Assembly (NCBI GenBank): GCA_009746045.1
Contig: RPFO01000366.1
Location: 392,501-456,500, forward strand
Direction: 5' to 3'
Source of the DNA: Mesostigma viride
Taxonomy: Eukaryota > Streptophyta > Mesostigmatophyceae > Mesostigmatales > Mesostigmataceae
DNA: 64,000 nt
Part shown: one piece after another, positions 35,414 through 47,353 of the stretch
How positions within the stretch are numbered: the first letter of the stretch is position 1
Layout: every line of letters starts with the position of its first letter
Notes under the pieces: generated by a model
Told to the model about the DNA's origin: nothing
The model's input: the letters and a program-made list of their open reading frames with translations, nothing else
Databases searched by the model: none
Translations under genes and position numbers: made by a program

Positions 35414-38047
35414 ATGAATCACATGACCATGAAGGGCACGCCCGGCCCTTTATGGCTACGCTTTCCAACCCGGGACGAGCTCCTGGAAAAGTTCAACAAA
35501 GTCGCGGGCAAACTGTCCAATGAGAAGGCCGTATCGAGAATGCTCCATACCGAGCTCGCAAAACTCGTCGCGGTGGACTTATATTCCGCTTTAATGACTG
35601 CCTACTATCTGGTCGTGAAGGCCGACGTGACATGGTCAAGCAGGAATTGCAAGAAGATTATCGAGGCATTGGACGAGACAATGAAGTACAACAACTGCTC
35701 CATCGCGGCATTAGTTTTCTGCGTGGTCATCCTTGGCGACCTGTGGCAAAAGAGCCACGACGCCATGGTTGGGAAGAAGTTTGACTACATGATCATGGTC
35801 GGCCTAAGCACGTCCACGGCGCCCATTGACCCGCGCGACGACCCCATGGGCGCCCTGGAGTATTGCCCCGGTTACGTGCACACGAGAGCCAGCTGGCTTC
35901 TCCCAGAGTCCAAAGAAGGCCGCATCCGGGTTTGCAAGCAAATGCTGCGCGACGAGCAAGCGAGGAGTGGGCGGCCCCCGCAGGCGACAGGCGGGGCCGG
36001 CAGGCCCTTACCCTCATGGTTGGATGACGTCACCAGCTTGCCCGCCGCCGCGCACCAGACGCGGGCCGACAGCGTTGACTCCTCGGCCAGCACCCCTTCG
36101 CAGGGACAGGGAGAGGCTCCTGGGAATGCAAAGGGGCGCGGTACTAGTGCCGGAAGCGCACCGGGCAGGCCAGGTGGCGCCACCCGGGCCAGCGACACGG
36201 CTCCTGCCCCCCCCATGCGTCGTGATGCGGAGGAGGAGCGCCGGGCACGCATGCGCGAGCTTCCCCCGGAGGAATGCGCGCCGCTGCTCAATGTGTGAGC
36301 GCGCTCACGCTTGCGGCTTATGCTGGCAGCTCTGTTTTTCAATCTACACAGGGTGCTGCTGGTGCTGGGGGGACTATAGCCTGCGTGCGTCTTGTGGGGT
36401 GGAAGAGTGGGCGCGTGAGGGCCTTCATGCGGGTGCTGGGGGGACTGTAACCTGTGTGCGTCTTGTGGGGTGGAAGAGTGGGCGCGTGAGGGCCTATATG
36501 CTGGTGCTGGGGGGACTATAGCCTGCGTGCTTTTTGTGGAATTGAAGAGTGGGCGCGTGAGGGCCTTGATGCGGGTGCTGGGGGGACTGTAACCTGCGTG
36601 CGTCTTGTGGGGTGGAAGAGTGGGCGCGTGAGGGCCTTTATGCGCGCTCTGGGGGGACTATGACCTGTGTGCCTCTTGTGGAGTTGAAAGTGCGGCCCGC
36701 TGCTCAAGGCGAGTGTTGTTTATGCTGGCGGCTTGCATGCACTGCAATCTAATGTAGCAGAATGCTGGTGCTACCTTCCCTCCCCGCGTCCCTCCTTCCC
36801 TTCCTTTTACATGTCATGTACTCGGGTGTGCTCACATGCCCTGTCCACCTCCCTCTTTTCCACCCCTACCCCGACGCCAACCCTAACCCACCCGCCCACC
36901 CACCCCCACCTCCACCCCCACCCCCGGCCCCGGCCCCGGCCCCGGCCCCGGCCCCGGCCCCGGCCCCGGCCCCGGCTCCGGCCCCGGCCCCGGCCCCGGC
37001 CCCGGCCCCCAGGTCACGGTCCCCGAGCTCAAGGCCTGGCTGCTGGCTTCCGCCCCCGCGCCCCCGCTCGAGCCCAAGTCCCGAGCCGCGCTGCTGGCCC
37101 TGCTGGACGACTACCCGCGGACCGGGCAGGTGCGGCTCCAGGGTCCCTGCCCCTCCTGCGGCAAGCTCCTCCCCTCCATTTCCGCGCTGTACAGCCACCT
37201 GGTGATGGAGCACTTTCCCAACCGGTACTATGTGGACGAGTCGCTTCCGTTCCAGGGCATGCTGCTGATGAATCTGTTTCGGAGTCATGTTTGTGGGAGC
37301 GTGCCGGCCGATTTGGCGCATTACCTGGACGTGTTCCAGATGAACTCGCCCCCTGGGAACGAGGAGGGGAAGGAGAGGGGGGGGCGGGAGGTACCGAAGG
37401 GGCTGGGTGCGGGCTGTCAGGGGATAAATAACTTCCAAATCAAATATAATAAAAAGAATAGTCTCAGTGATCCCGAGCAAGGCTCGTCCGTGGGACAGGT
37501 GGCAGCACGCCACACGCAGGAGGAGCAGCTAACGAGAGGAGCGGTGGCAAAGGAGGAGAATGGGGTAAAGGGGAATGTCGGGGCGAGCGACAGCACCGGT
37601 GGTGGCGACAGAGGCGAGGGGGCACGAAAGAAGGGCAACCAGGGGGGACGCAAGCTGGTTGGCAGCGAGGACGCTCTCTTGGCAGCCTTTGGGGCGCGGC
37701 TGGAGGCGGCCGGATCACACGCAATGCTGGCACACCACGCGCTGGCGGAGGCCGGCGAATGCTCTTCGACTGTCCTGCAGACACTCACCCGACTGGCAGG
37801 CGTGCAGATAGACGTGTTGTTGGTGGTAGGGTTTGGGGAGGAGGTGCGGGACACCGTGTTCCACCTGGCGGCGCACCATTGGCTGGATCGGTCGCTCTGG
37901 ATGTTGCTCGATCGGGAGCTGGAGGCGATTGAGATTCAGGTGATGATGGGGCTGAAACAGGTGGGGACTGCGGGCCACAGAATGGGCTTTGCGATGAATA
38001 CCCCTTTAGAGTTCTCTAGTGCTAGGTGCAGGTGGCAGAGGAGCTGA
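35414..38047 (+). CDS. Unrecognised protein with possible SAP-like segment and C2H2 finger
   Basis: Exon 1 is open from the ATG at 35414 (MNHMTMKGTPGPL). It encodes a mixed helical region (about residues 1-180) and then a low-complexity tail ending PPEECAPLLN. I propose a donor after 36292 (GTGTGA) and an acceptor at 37012 (CCCCCAG). This joins in phase to VTVPELKAWLLASAP, which resembles a SAP-type start, and then to a C2H2 finger (CPSCGKLLPSISALYSHLVMEH read as two overlapping pieces). The frame stays open to 38047. This model gives about 637 residues. The weak points are the donor and the far C terminus: a GTGGGG after AAACAG near 37970 could be another donor. No function can be assigned beyond possible nucleic-acid binding. 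Confidence 0.5.
36355..36712. repeat. 71-bp minisatellite, five units
   Basis: Units start GTGCTGGGGGGACT at 36362, 36433, 36504 and 36575, with a fifth, divergent unit near 36646. The array lies inside the proposed intron 36293-37012. Confidence 0.9.
36926..37010. repeat. (CCGGCC)n microsatellite at an intron 3' end
   Basis: About 85 bases of CCCCGG units directly precede the proposed acceptor CCCCCAG at 37012. It acts as the C-rich tract before the exon. Confidence 0.9.
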
Positions 38048-39206
38048 TGCCGAAACAGGGTGTGGGTTGGGGGTGGATGGGGGTGGTGAGGGCTGATTGT
38101 GCGCAGCACATTCTAATAATCAATATTTCAATCAACTAAAACAATAGGTCATTTGGGCAGATTGTTAAACCTTGAAAAGCTACCAGTGGTGCATGACCTG
38201 ATGTCGAAAGAGTGTTGGTGGGCCTTGGGCCAGGAGCGGGTGCTGCCTCAGCGAGTGGGTAATTCCCGTGACAGAGTAAAGTAGATTGATCAAGGGGCGG
38301 CTCGTAAATGTAGTCGGGTAAACAGAGTGCGATAAGTGGAAAGGAAAAATGAGGCAGAATTGCGGTAGTCACATATCACAGCATATCATGAGCCCTGCCG
38401 CAACCTTATTGCAAGCCCGTAATCTTCATGGTGGGGGTGTAGGGAGAGGAAAAGTGGACGAGTGAAGAAATAGTCTCAATCGTTGTCACTGTACGTCATG
38501 GCTGTTCCCCGTATGTATCGGTACATCATGTGGTTTGGAAATATTTCTGTCAAACTTCGCAATCTTCCTGGCTTGCCGACATTCCCATTTGGCGTGTGGC
38601 CATCTGGCCATGTGGCATCTGCCCGCTCTCGTCTCCTCCATGCTCCCCTGTGCACGTGACTCCGTACCAGTCGCACGTTATAGACCTTGGATCCCAGTTT
38701 CGCTACAATGATCAAGACGCCAGTTCCTTGCATCAATCAAGACGTCAGTTCCGGGCGTTGATCACGACGCCTACACCAACCAAGGCTCCCCTGCATTCAT
38801 ACCACGTCTTTCCCCAGTCTAAATACTATGACGTCCTGTTTTTCGTGCTATTTATATTCATTGAGAATGATACATTGCGGAGGTGAGAGTGGCATATTTA
38901 TGTGAGTAAGGAGCAAATAGTAAACTAAATGCTGCGCTATCTATAGTATCCCAGTACGTACGCAGGTATCCTCTTCATTTTCCCTCGTCTATCGTGTATT
39001 CAAAAAAAGAGGGTGCTGGCGTTGGACCTGGGTGGAACCTTTTCACCTCAACTCCACTATCATATTTTTCTCAGTACCATGCTCACATAGTTTCTCACAG
39101 GCTTGCTCCCTCCTCGTCTCACGCCTTCTCGCTACGCCTTGCCCACCACGTGACGTCGGAACCGTGCCATCCCTCTTGCGCGGACAAACCAACCCACGTC
39201 GCGGGA
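38048..39206. other. Intergenic region between two genes
   Basis: No supported gene. The frame of the next gene is open from about 38994, but its first ATG is at 39207. Confidence 0.4.
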
Positions 39207-42200
39207 ATGACGAGGCAGGAGCCAGACATGGAGGATGCCCCAGGGACCCTGAAAGACAAGCGGTCCCGCGAGGAGATCCGAAGGCGCGGGTTCCTCCAGG
39301 CGCTGCAAGATCGTGAGAACCTGCTGAACGCCTGCAAAATCCTGTCCACTGTAACTCCCTTTCCATACGGCCCGCTGGGCAGGGACTTATCTCCAGCACT
39401 CGCGGTGACTGCAAATGACCCCGATGCCACGGGCGGCGGTGGCGGCAGTGGCCACGGTGCTGGTGGTGGTGGCGGCGGGGGCGGCAACACCATCCTCACG
39501 TCAACTTCTTTTTCCTTTCCTCTGGCCAGCTCCCTTTTTTTTTCACCCAGTGAGGGGCACCAGGTGTTCCCTGGGCTCCACGTGGGTGTGGTCCCACCGG
39601 ACAGTGGGGGTGGCCAGGGGGGCCTGCCGGGCCGCACGGGCGAGGCTGGTGGCGGCGAGGGCACAGGTGTCAGCAACAAGAGCAAAAAGAGGAGCAAGAA
39701 AGGACAGGGGGACAAGGGGCACGGGGCTGCGGAAGCAGGGGGGATGGGGCCGCAGGGCGTGACGAATGGCAACTCCGCGGCAGGGCCGAGTGAGCGTGCT
39801 CATGGGGGCGTGCCAGTTGCCAGTGTAGCACCTGGCAAGGGCGCTGCCAGTGACGGTGAGCTCATCATATCGCTGAAATACCTGTCCATGTACATTCCAA
39901 CTCACCCGCTGGCTGATGATTCTCCGGTCGCAGGTGCTTTGCCGGTGGCGGGTGGCAGTGCGGGGACGATTGCCGCCACTGTCTCAGGAATGCAAATGAG
40001 CAGAGGAGGGAGTCCCTTCCATCCTACGGGGGATGCATCGTCGGGCGGCCGCCTCCCAATGACATCGCCAGGCCTCCGCCACGCGTTCTACGAGCCGGTG
40101 TCCGTCGGCGCGCTGGGGATGTCAGCGGTGGCGGCGACGTCAGCGCTGGTCGGCATGGTGATGGAGGGGCTCTTGTACCGCCAGGCGATCACTTTCCTGT
40201 CCAACTTTTTCTCCCTGGAGATCGAGAAGTTGGAGCAAGGGGTGGCGGCGGCGACTTCCCGGGGAAGGGCGGGCAGGGGCACGGGCGCAGGGGCTGCGGT
40301 CGTGGCCGGGGGTGTGGCCTCTCCCCCCCTTCACAAGCTGCTGATGGACCAGGGGGGGCGCGTCAAGAGCTCCCACAAGGCGCTCAAAGACTTGGACGAG
40401 CTGTACGAGGCATGCCTTGAGGCGGTAAAAGCCGGGGCCGAGCTTGTCATGTACGTGCAGGATGTATTCAGGCCGGCATCTTCCAGCGCTGCTGGCGGGC
40501 ATAGCTATGCTCATTGGCAATTGGGTGGTGTGGGAGGATCTGGCCATTGGGTGATCTGTGAGTCGCCGGCTGCCGGCACGGGGGAAGCCGGCTCACCTAC
40601 GGCCCCTGCCCCTGAGGAGCAAATGGAGGCGGACATCTGGAACGAATGTATGGTCATGAGCGGCAAGTTTGTCGCGTTCGTCAAGCACCTGGGCGCGCAC
40701 GAGGGCACGGTGGCGCGGCATCTAGACCCTGTAGGGTGGGCCGAGACGTGCGCCCTGTTGAGCGAGCTCGTCGCGGAGCTGGCGTCCACGCTCAAGAAGA
40801 GTGCGGATGTCCAGATTGTGGACCAGGACGGGGAGTGCGAGGTTATCGCCACCATGCACGATTTTGCGCAGGGCTTGCCGGTGGTGGCGAAGGAGGGTCT
40901 GTTTGGGCAAATCTCAAGGATCACAGAGATGCTGGACCAGATGGTGAGGATGGTGGGGGGGGTATCAGGAGTGTAAGAGGAGGGGATAGAGGAGGGGTGG
41001 GGCAGGTGGTAAGGACGGTGGTGGACGGGGGGGTGGGGGGGAGATTTCGGAGAATATGGTACGGTGGTGGTGGGGGGTTACGACCCCAACTCTTGAGGCA
41101 CGCGTGTGCCCAACTCATGGGCACGTGAAGGAAAGGGGTGGACCGTGGCCGACAGGAAGCAGACAGATGGTAAGGGAGCAGAATGTAAGGGGGGTGGGGG
41201 TGGGGATGGAAATCAAATATAACCATAAGCGGAAGGTGAAGCAGGGGGCAAGCATAAGGATCAGCGTCCTCAGTACTAAGAGTTGCACTAGCAAAGGCGC
41301 CTCAGGGGGCTAGACAAGGGCCAGGGAGATTGCAGGGGACATAGTGGTAGGGGGAGAGGACGGGAGGGGAAGGGAAGGGAGGGGAAAGCGTGCACTGGCG
41401 GGGGCAGGGGAGGGAGGACGTCCTGGTTTATATACGTACGGTTATGTGTTATGTCCTGCGTCAGTAATGTGGGTGTGTTGGCGCAAACCGGGGAAAAGAG
41501 TGAAGGGAAGGGAAGGCCAAGGGGATAGGGGTGGAGGTCATCGACCTCCCAAAGCAGACACCTGTAAAATTCATGTCTACAGTCATGGATCGTCAAGTAG
41601 TTGGGCACTGTGGCAACCGTGCTTGCGTGGGTACTATGTTCTTTCCGGTGGTCCCACCCCGTGTGAGTACGTCTGATGCTGGGGTGCTAGCATCGTGGTG
41701 TTTTTGAAACAATATAGAGAATGTTCCCATTTGTTTATTACTGAACCCCTTACACACACATTCACACACACGCAGTATGATTGTTACCCCTGTCGGCCCC
41801 GGTGGTTGCTTGTATGTAAATAGTTTCGATGGGCATGTGCCTGCACTACCCACACACAACTGTCACGGAAGCAAGAATCATTGCTTGTATGATTGTGCCT
41901 TTCCATCTCTATATACCTGCCCATCCACCCCGCCTCAACCAGTATGACATCATCCTCCGCTGGCGCAGCCAGCTGTCGGCGGAGCTCCACCTGCAGACGA
42001 TCCAGAGCTGCCTGCTCTCCTTTTACGCGCCGCTGCTTCTGCTGGCACATGCGTACCAGGAGGTGGTCAAGGTGGGGTGGCACAGCGTGGCTATGGCTAT
42101 AGTGACAAGTATCGTGACCCGCTTTACTGTTGCGAGGGTGGCCAAGGTGGGTGGCACACCTTGGCCACACCGCTTTAGTGACCCGCTATACGATTTGCGA

Positions 42201-45200
42201 GGCTGGACAATGGTGTGTGCGTTCTGCTACTGCTTTGCAAGGCATTCCCCTACTAATATATACTACAGCAAAGCATAGTAAATCACCCAGCATCCTTTCC
42301 TACTGCTTGGCAAGGCAATCTCCCACCACTTGCTTCTCTATAGCTTCTTATAGTTAATCACCCAGCATCCCTTCCTCCCGAAGGCAATCCTTGAGTGGTT
42401 TGATTCTAATTGTCTAGTGGATGAGCCAAGGAAGGTAGGTGGTCCATGAACTGACACAGAAAGCATGAAAGGGAGGCACCGCGCGCACGCGTAGCAGGGC
42501 GACAAGCATCATGAATAGCGCACAGGTGACCTGGCTGTGAGTGTTTACGGTGGCTTGTGCCGCAGCACGTTTTTCTTTGTGCATTGTAACTTGTACTTTC
42601 TCGGTCCGGTTATTGATCTACTGGCCAATAGCTCTCTGAAATGCTAGTCTTGTTGCGAGCCCTATCCCCTCCACTCCCCCTCTTTCTCGCTTTCCTCCAT
42701 CCCCTTTAATCCCCTTCTATACTATCCCTCTTCCTCAACCGCTGCCATATGTATTCCCTCAACCCCTGCCATCACTCTTCCCTCAATTCTCGCCCCTTTC
42801 CTCAGGACAAGCTGGACATGGCGGTCAGCGAGCGCAGCCAGGCGTGGTTGCTGCGGGAGCTGATGGGGGAGGAGGGCGACAGGGGGGCAAAGGGCGAGCG
42901 GGGCGCCAGGCAGGCGGAGCAAGGGAAGGCCAAGAAGGAGGCCAAGGCCAAGGGGAAGGAGGCCAAGGAGAGGGAGGCGAAAGAGGCCAAGGAGAGGGAG
43001 GCGAAAGAGAGGGAAATGAAAGAGGAGGCGAAAGAGAAGGAGGCAAAGGAGAAGGAGGCAAAGGAGAAGGAGGCAAAGGAGAAGGAGGCCAAGGAGAAGG
43101 AGGCAAGGGACAGGGATGAGAAAGAGAAGGAGGCACAGGAGAAGGAGGCAAAGGAGAAGGAGGCCAAGGAGAAGGAGGCCAAGGAGAAGGAGGCAAAGGA
43201 GAAGGAGGCAAAGGAGAAGGAGGCACAGGAGAATGAGGCGAAAGAGAATGAGGCGAAAGAGAATGAGGCGAAAGAGAAGGAGGCGAAAGAGAAGGAGGCG
43301 AAAGAGAAGGAGGCGAAAGAGAAGGAGGCGAAAGAGAAGGAGGCGAAAGAGAAGGAGACGAAAGAGAAGGAGGCGAAAGAGAAGGAGGCGAAAGAGAAGG
43401 AGGCGAAAGAGGCCAAGGAGAAGGAGGCAAAGGAGGCAAAGGAGAGGGATCTGAAAGAGAGGGAGGCGAAACAAGCCGAGGAAAAGGAGATGACGGCAGA
43501 GTTGGAGCCGCATCTGAAGGCAGCCAAGGACGAGAGAGGGATTTGGGAGGAGGAGGCAACGAGAAGGGCGCGGCTCTCGCATGAGACGGCTGCAGAAGAG
43601 GAAAACGATTTAAAATCATCCGAGGCGGTAAAGGGGGCAAAGGAGGGAGAGGCAGCAGCAAGGGCAAAAGCAGCAAGAGAAGCAGAGGAGGCGGTGGATT
43701 TAGAGGAGGCGGAGGAGGCCCAGGTGAGGACAAGATGTGACTGGGAAGCTAGAGGATTTGAACCTCTAGAAGGACTTTTTTTTTTTTGCTTGAAAGGCAT
43801 GGCAGAGAGGTGCACGAGAAGGAGGAGGCCCAGGTGAGGAAGCAGAAGAGCAGGATCCAACCTTTTTCATAGCGGTTGCCTTGCAAAGCATAGCAGCAGC
43901 GGCCTAGGCACTACATTGGGCACATCGCGGTCACTGCAGTGGGAACCCATTGCGGCTGACTGGCAACGCGGTAGGAAGACCGTGACTGGGAGAGCTTGCA
44001 TGGGACTTGGGTGATTGGAAGGTGGTTGGTGAGGGCCAGGAGAGGGGTTAAGGAAGGTGAGGGGAAGACCTTGCTAGTTCGTGGGGGGCGGGGGAGGTAT
44101 GAAGGAGGGAGCAGGTTGGGGAAGGCTTGGGGAAGAGGTTTGGCAGGGGTATTTGTTGTCGTGGAATAGGGGGTTGCTTTCCTTGGGGTGTCGTGGAATA
44201 GGGGTTGCTTTCCTTGGGGTGTCGTGGGATAGGGGGTTGCTTTCTATCTTGGGCTGAAATCAGCTTTAGCAAACAAAGCATGTTGGGGACCCGGGGGACG
44301 GCAGGGGAAGAAGTGGATTTTGGAAAGGGCGAATGGAGAAGTAAGCTTAGTTTGTGTCTACCATTCTTGGAATGGAGCCTGCCTTTTGGTCTTGTTGGAC
44401 AGGACGCAAGGGGCGCGTAGACACCAACGAAGCGCGAATGATATGGTCGGTGCTCGCGTGCTCGTTGGCCCGGTATTCACGGCGGTCATTTCCTCCCCCG
44501 CCGTTGCGCGCCTAGCTACCGCCCCCCTTGCTCCCCGATGCCCGCTTGTGTCCTTTCTTTCGACAGTCCGTGATGTGTAGCCGCTGCATAGTCTCTAACT
44601 TGCTCGTGCGTGCTGGTTGCAACCGTGTGTTAATTGCCACCATGGATTTTTCTTCTTGCTCCACGCCCCCTCCCAAAAGCGCCTGTTCGAGCGGTCCACC
44701 GGTGTCCGGGAGCAACCGCAGCCGCAAAGGGTGGATGAGCTCCAGGAGTTGGAGTCGCGGAGGTAAGCTCCTATCTCTATATGTATGACGTGGAGACGCA
44801 GAGGTATGCTCCTATCTCTGTATGTATTAGGTGGAGTCGTGGAGGTAAGCTCCCATCTTTATACTAGTATGTATGATGCGGAGTCGCAAAGGTACGCTCC
44901 TATCTCTACATGCATTGTTGGATTTTCTCTTTTCTCTGTCTTTGTATCTGTTCGCTTAAGCAATCGTGCTGTTATCTAGGTGGTTGGGTTGTTGTCTGTA
45001 GTCATTATTATTATTGTTGTTTATTGTTATTTTTATTTAGACGGCTTTGTACGTGTATGTGCTAATGATGTGTGTATGCTGTACACACATATCCATACAA
45101 ACTGTTTGCATACATAGTTTACATTTTTTACGCAGGTTACTTTGTTTGCATACACAGACTGCTTTGCGCTTGCCCACACGTATTAAAGGACTTGAGGCTG

Positions 45201-45268
45201 AGATGAGGTTTGCTGAGCTGCAGATGTTGGACCATATCTTTTGTGCAGGTGTTGTTGTGTGCATGTAA
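39207..45268 (+). CDS. Unrecognised 999-residue protein with long charged helix, five exons
   Basis: Exons are 39207-40943, 41943-42071, 42806-43723, 44680-44762 and 45136-45268. All have GT/AG borders and the sum is exactly 3,000 nt. Exon 1 (579 residues) has an N-terminal segment, [18 protein letters not shown], and Gly/Ser-rich linkers. Two conserved-looking helical parts follow: [20 protein letters not shown], and the block from [20 protein letters not shown] to [11 protein letters not shown]. Exon 2 gives [20 protein letters not shown]. Exon 3 is dominated by KEAKE pentapeptides (about residues 665-850). The last two exons give a short basic end, [26 protein letters not shown] at 45282 is a likely polyadenylation signal. 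I cannot name the family; a cytoskeletal or scaffold role would fit the long helix but is inference. Confidence 0.7.
42937..43490 (+). repeat. Coding repeat: KEAKE pentapeptides (single alpha-helix type)
   Basis: About 185 codons of exon 3 are almost only Lys, Glu and Ala in a five-residue period, with some Arg, Asp and Gln. The underlying DNA is a 15-bp minisatellite (GAGAAGGAGGC[A/G]AA[A/G]). Lys-Glu spacing supports i to i+4 salt bridges, as in ER/K single alpha-helices. The minus-strand frame over it (SFASF) is a shadow. Confidence 0.85.
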
Positions 45269-45834
45269 AATCTGAGGCCATTGTAATTCTCTACTGGGTC
45301 ACCGTGTTACATGCATCACACATCGCAACCAGAACTCTCAATGGCTGCAACAGCTATTTGCAGGCATACCTTCATGATTAGGTGCTTAGTGTGGCATGCA
45401 AGGAAATTGAGTCATGGATGGTTTCATGCTCTGAAACGTGTCGCTCTGAAAACGGAGGGCGCTTTCAGCTTATGTTTCATTGCCTGGTGATAGGCCTGGG
45501 GCACTGGCTCGTAAGGAACCTCTTTGCATGCTGGCAACAGCAGTGCACGGATTAATCGCAATTAAGTTCGCAATAAATAGGGATTTTAGAAAATATATCA
45601 GGATATGAATATTACTTTGCACAATTTCCCCCCACCTTGATTGCAACTGAAGTGTTGATAGAGTGCTGTCTTGTACCGGTAGCTCGGTTTGAGCTTGCCT
45701 ACCCATCCCATGCCCCCTCACTCCCGCGGATGTAGCAAGGCATCCACTTAGCCTGTGATCTTGGCTCCTCCTTACTCTCTTCGTTTTACTTTGGTCGCAA
45801 GACGCATGCCTCTTTTGTTCCTTGTGCGTCATCC
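45269..45834. other. 3' flank up to the TTAA element, no gene seen
   Basis: Apart from the TGTAA signal at 45282-45286, I see only unique sequence. Confidence 0.4.
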
Positions 45835-47185
45835 TTAACCCTTAGTCCGCTGACCCATTTTTGGCACTTTCATACCCCTGAAAATGAAAAAAATCATAAC
45901 TCACAGGCCACAACTCCAAATACCCCCAACCAAGATGCTAGGAGTATCTACACTTCAAGGGCTTTCAGAATATGCAATAATACCACGGCTTTATCAAAGC
46001 ATTTGGATGATAGCTCTACTCAAAGTTGGCCAAAAGACGATCTTTTTTCCCCAAGGAAAAGTCTACCCCCCCCTAACTTTCCAGGTAGGGTAGGGAATCT
46101 CAATATCAACATTGGACAACTTAGTTGGATAGTCCAATGGTGGTTTCCTTGGGTCAGACCACCCGGATAACCCATTAGACCCATATAAGGTGCTCATATA
46201 CGTGTGTGGGTTACGCGCGCGTAAACAGCCATCTATGACATGCAATACAAGAATGCATTATAACAAGCTATAAAAGATTGCCAAAGGTGCTGGAATACAA
46301 ACATGTTGCCTACCTGCATTAACGAAATGATATGCTCCAAAGAAATGCCATAAACTGGTCACTTTCAGGGCTAATACCGCTCTTTACAGCAGGCATGGAA
46401 GCTTGCTGAAAGGTGCACTAAAATCTCGTCAAATATAATGCATGGGAGACGTATTCCGCTGCAAAAGACACGCAAACACGTTGCCGTATCTGGCTCGTTC
46501 ACGTCCTGACCGGATTCCAGTGGCCGGGAGCCTCATATCTCACACATACCATTGCTTTACAGGCATAGGTCGCCATAGCCGCATCATGCATGCATCCTTT
46601 ATGATTACCAGTTGATGCTGCGTTCAAAGATTACCTATAAACGCGTCCGCATTCCCAGCAAACGCATCAGCGGACATCCCGTACCTAATCTGGATGCTTG
46701 GGCTGGCGCAGACTGCCCGGCCATGAGGATAAAATGGAAATGTGATAGGCGATGACTTGTCTGGCACTGACGACCAAGAAGGCAGTATTTTCCTACCTGT
46801 ATTTTCCCAATCCTAAAAATCTGGCCATGTCTGACCTACGAAAATCACGCATCATCATTCTGAGCAACATTCTAAACCGTTTCTAGCCGCGAGACGCAAA
46901 ATTTCCCTGATAATGGCACGTTGGCAGCCATATCTCGTCACGCGCGCGCGCGAGTGAAAATTTCCCGCCAAAGTCACGTGATCCCCTATGATTACAGCCC
47001 TATAATTACCAGGCTATGGCGGATATTACCCCCAAACCTATGCATCACCTTCGTCCCTAAGTGTTCCCGGACCCACCGGACAACTGTCCTCCGTCACGGG
47101 TGGCGCGGTGCTCTCGGCGCGGCGCGAAATTCGACCGTTAGTCAAACCCCCCGACAGGTCGGGGGGTTAGCGGACTAAGGGTTAA
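45835..47185. mobile_element. piggyBac-like non-autonomous element with TTAA target duplication
   Basis: TTAA at 45835-45838 and 47182-47185 bracket a 1,343-bp element. Its left end is CCCTTAGTCCGCTGACCC and its right end, reverse-complemented, is CCCTTAGTCCGCTAACCC: 17 of 18 matching. TTAA target duplications together with ends beginning CCC are the hallmark of piggyBac elements. Inside the right end lies a perfect palindrome with a CCCCCCGAC/GTCGGGGGG stem at 47147-47166, as a subterminal repeat. No open frame over about 85 codons exists and no DDE transposase is visible. It must therefore be mobilised in trans or be dead. Confidence 0.75.
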
Positions 47186-47353
47186 TGTGCTTGTGTTTGT
47201 CATCAGTAATCTGATCTTCAACATGCTGCGTGGGACTGGAAAGCAAATGTTCTATGCGTGGGCAACCAATTAGCCGCTCTTGGCAGGTTGAAGCGATGCA
47301 CAAACGGGGTTCATTCATAATCTGTGTAACAGGAATCTGATGTCCATGGCCCG

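Noticed and set aside
42722..43860. Long minus-strand frames rich in SFASF or Leu
   Set aside because: They are the reverse complement of the KEAKE coding minisatellite.
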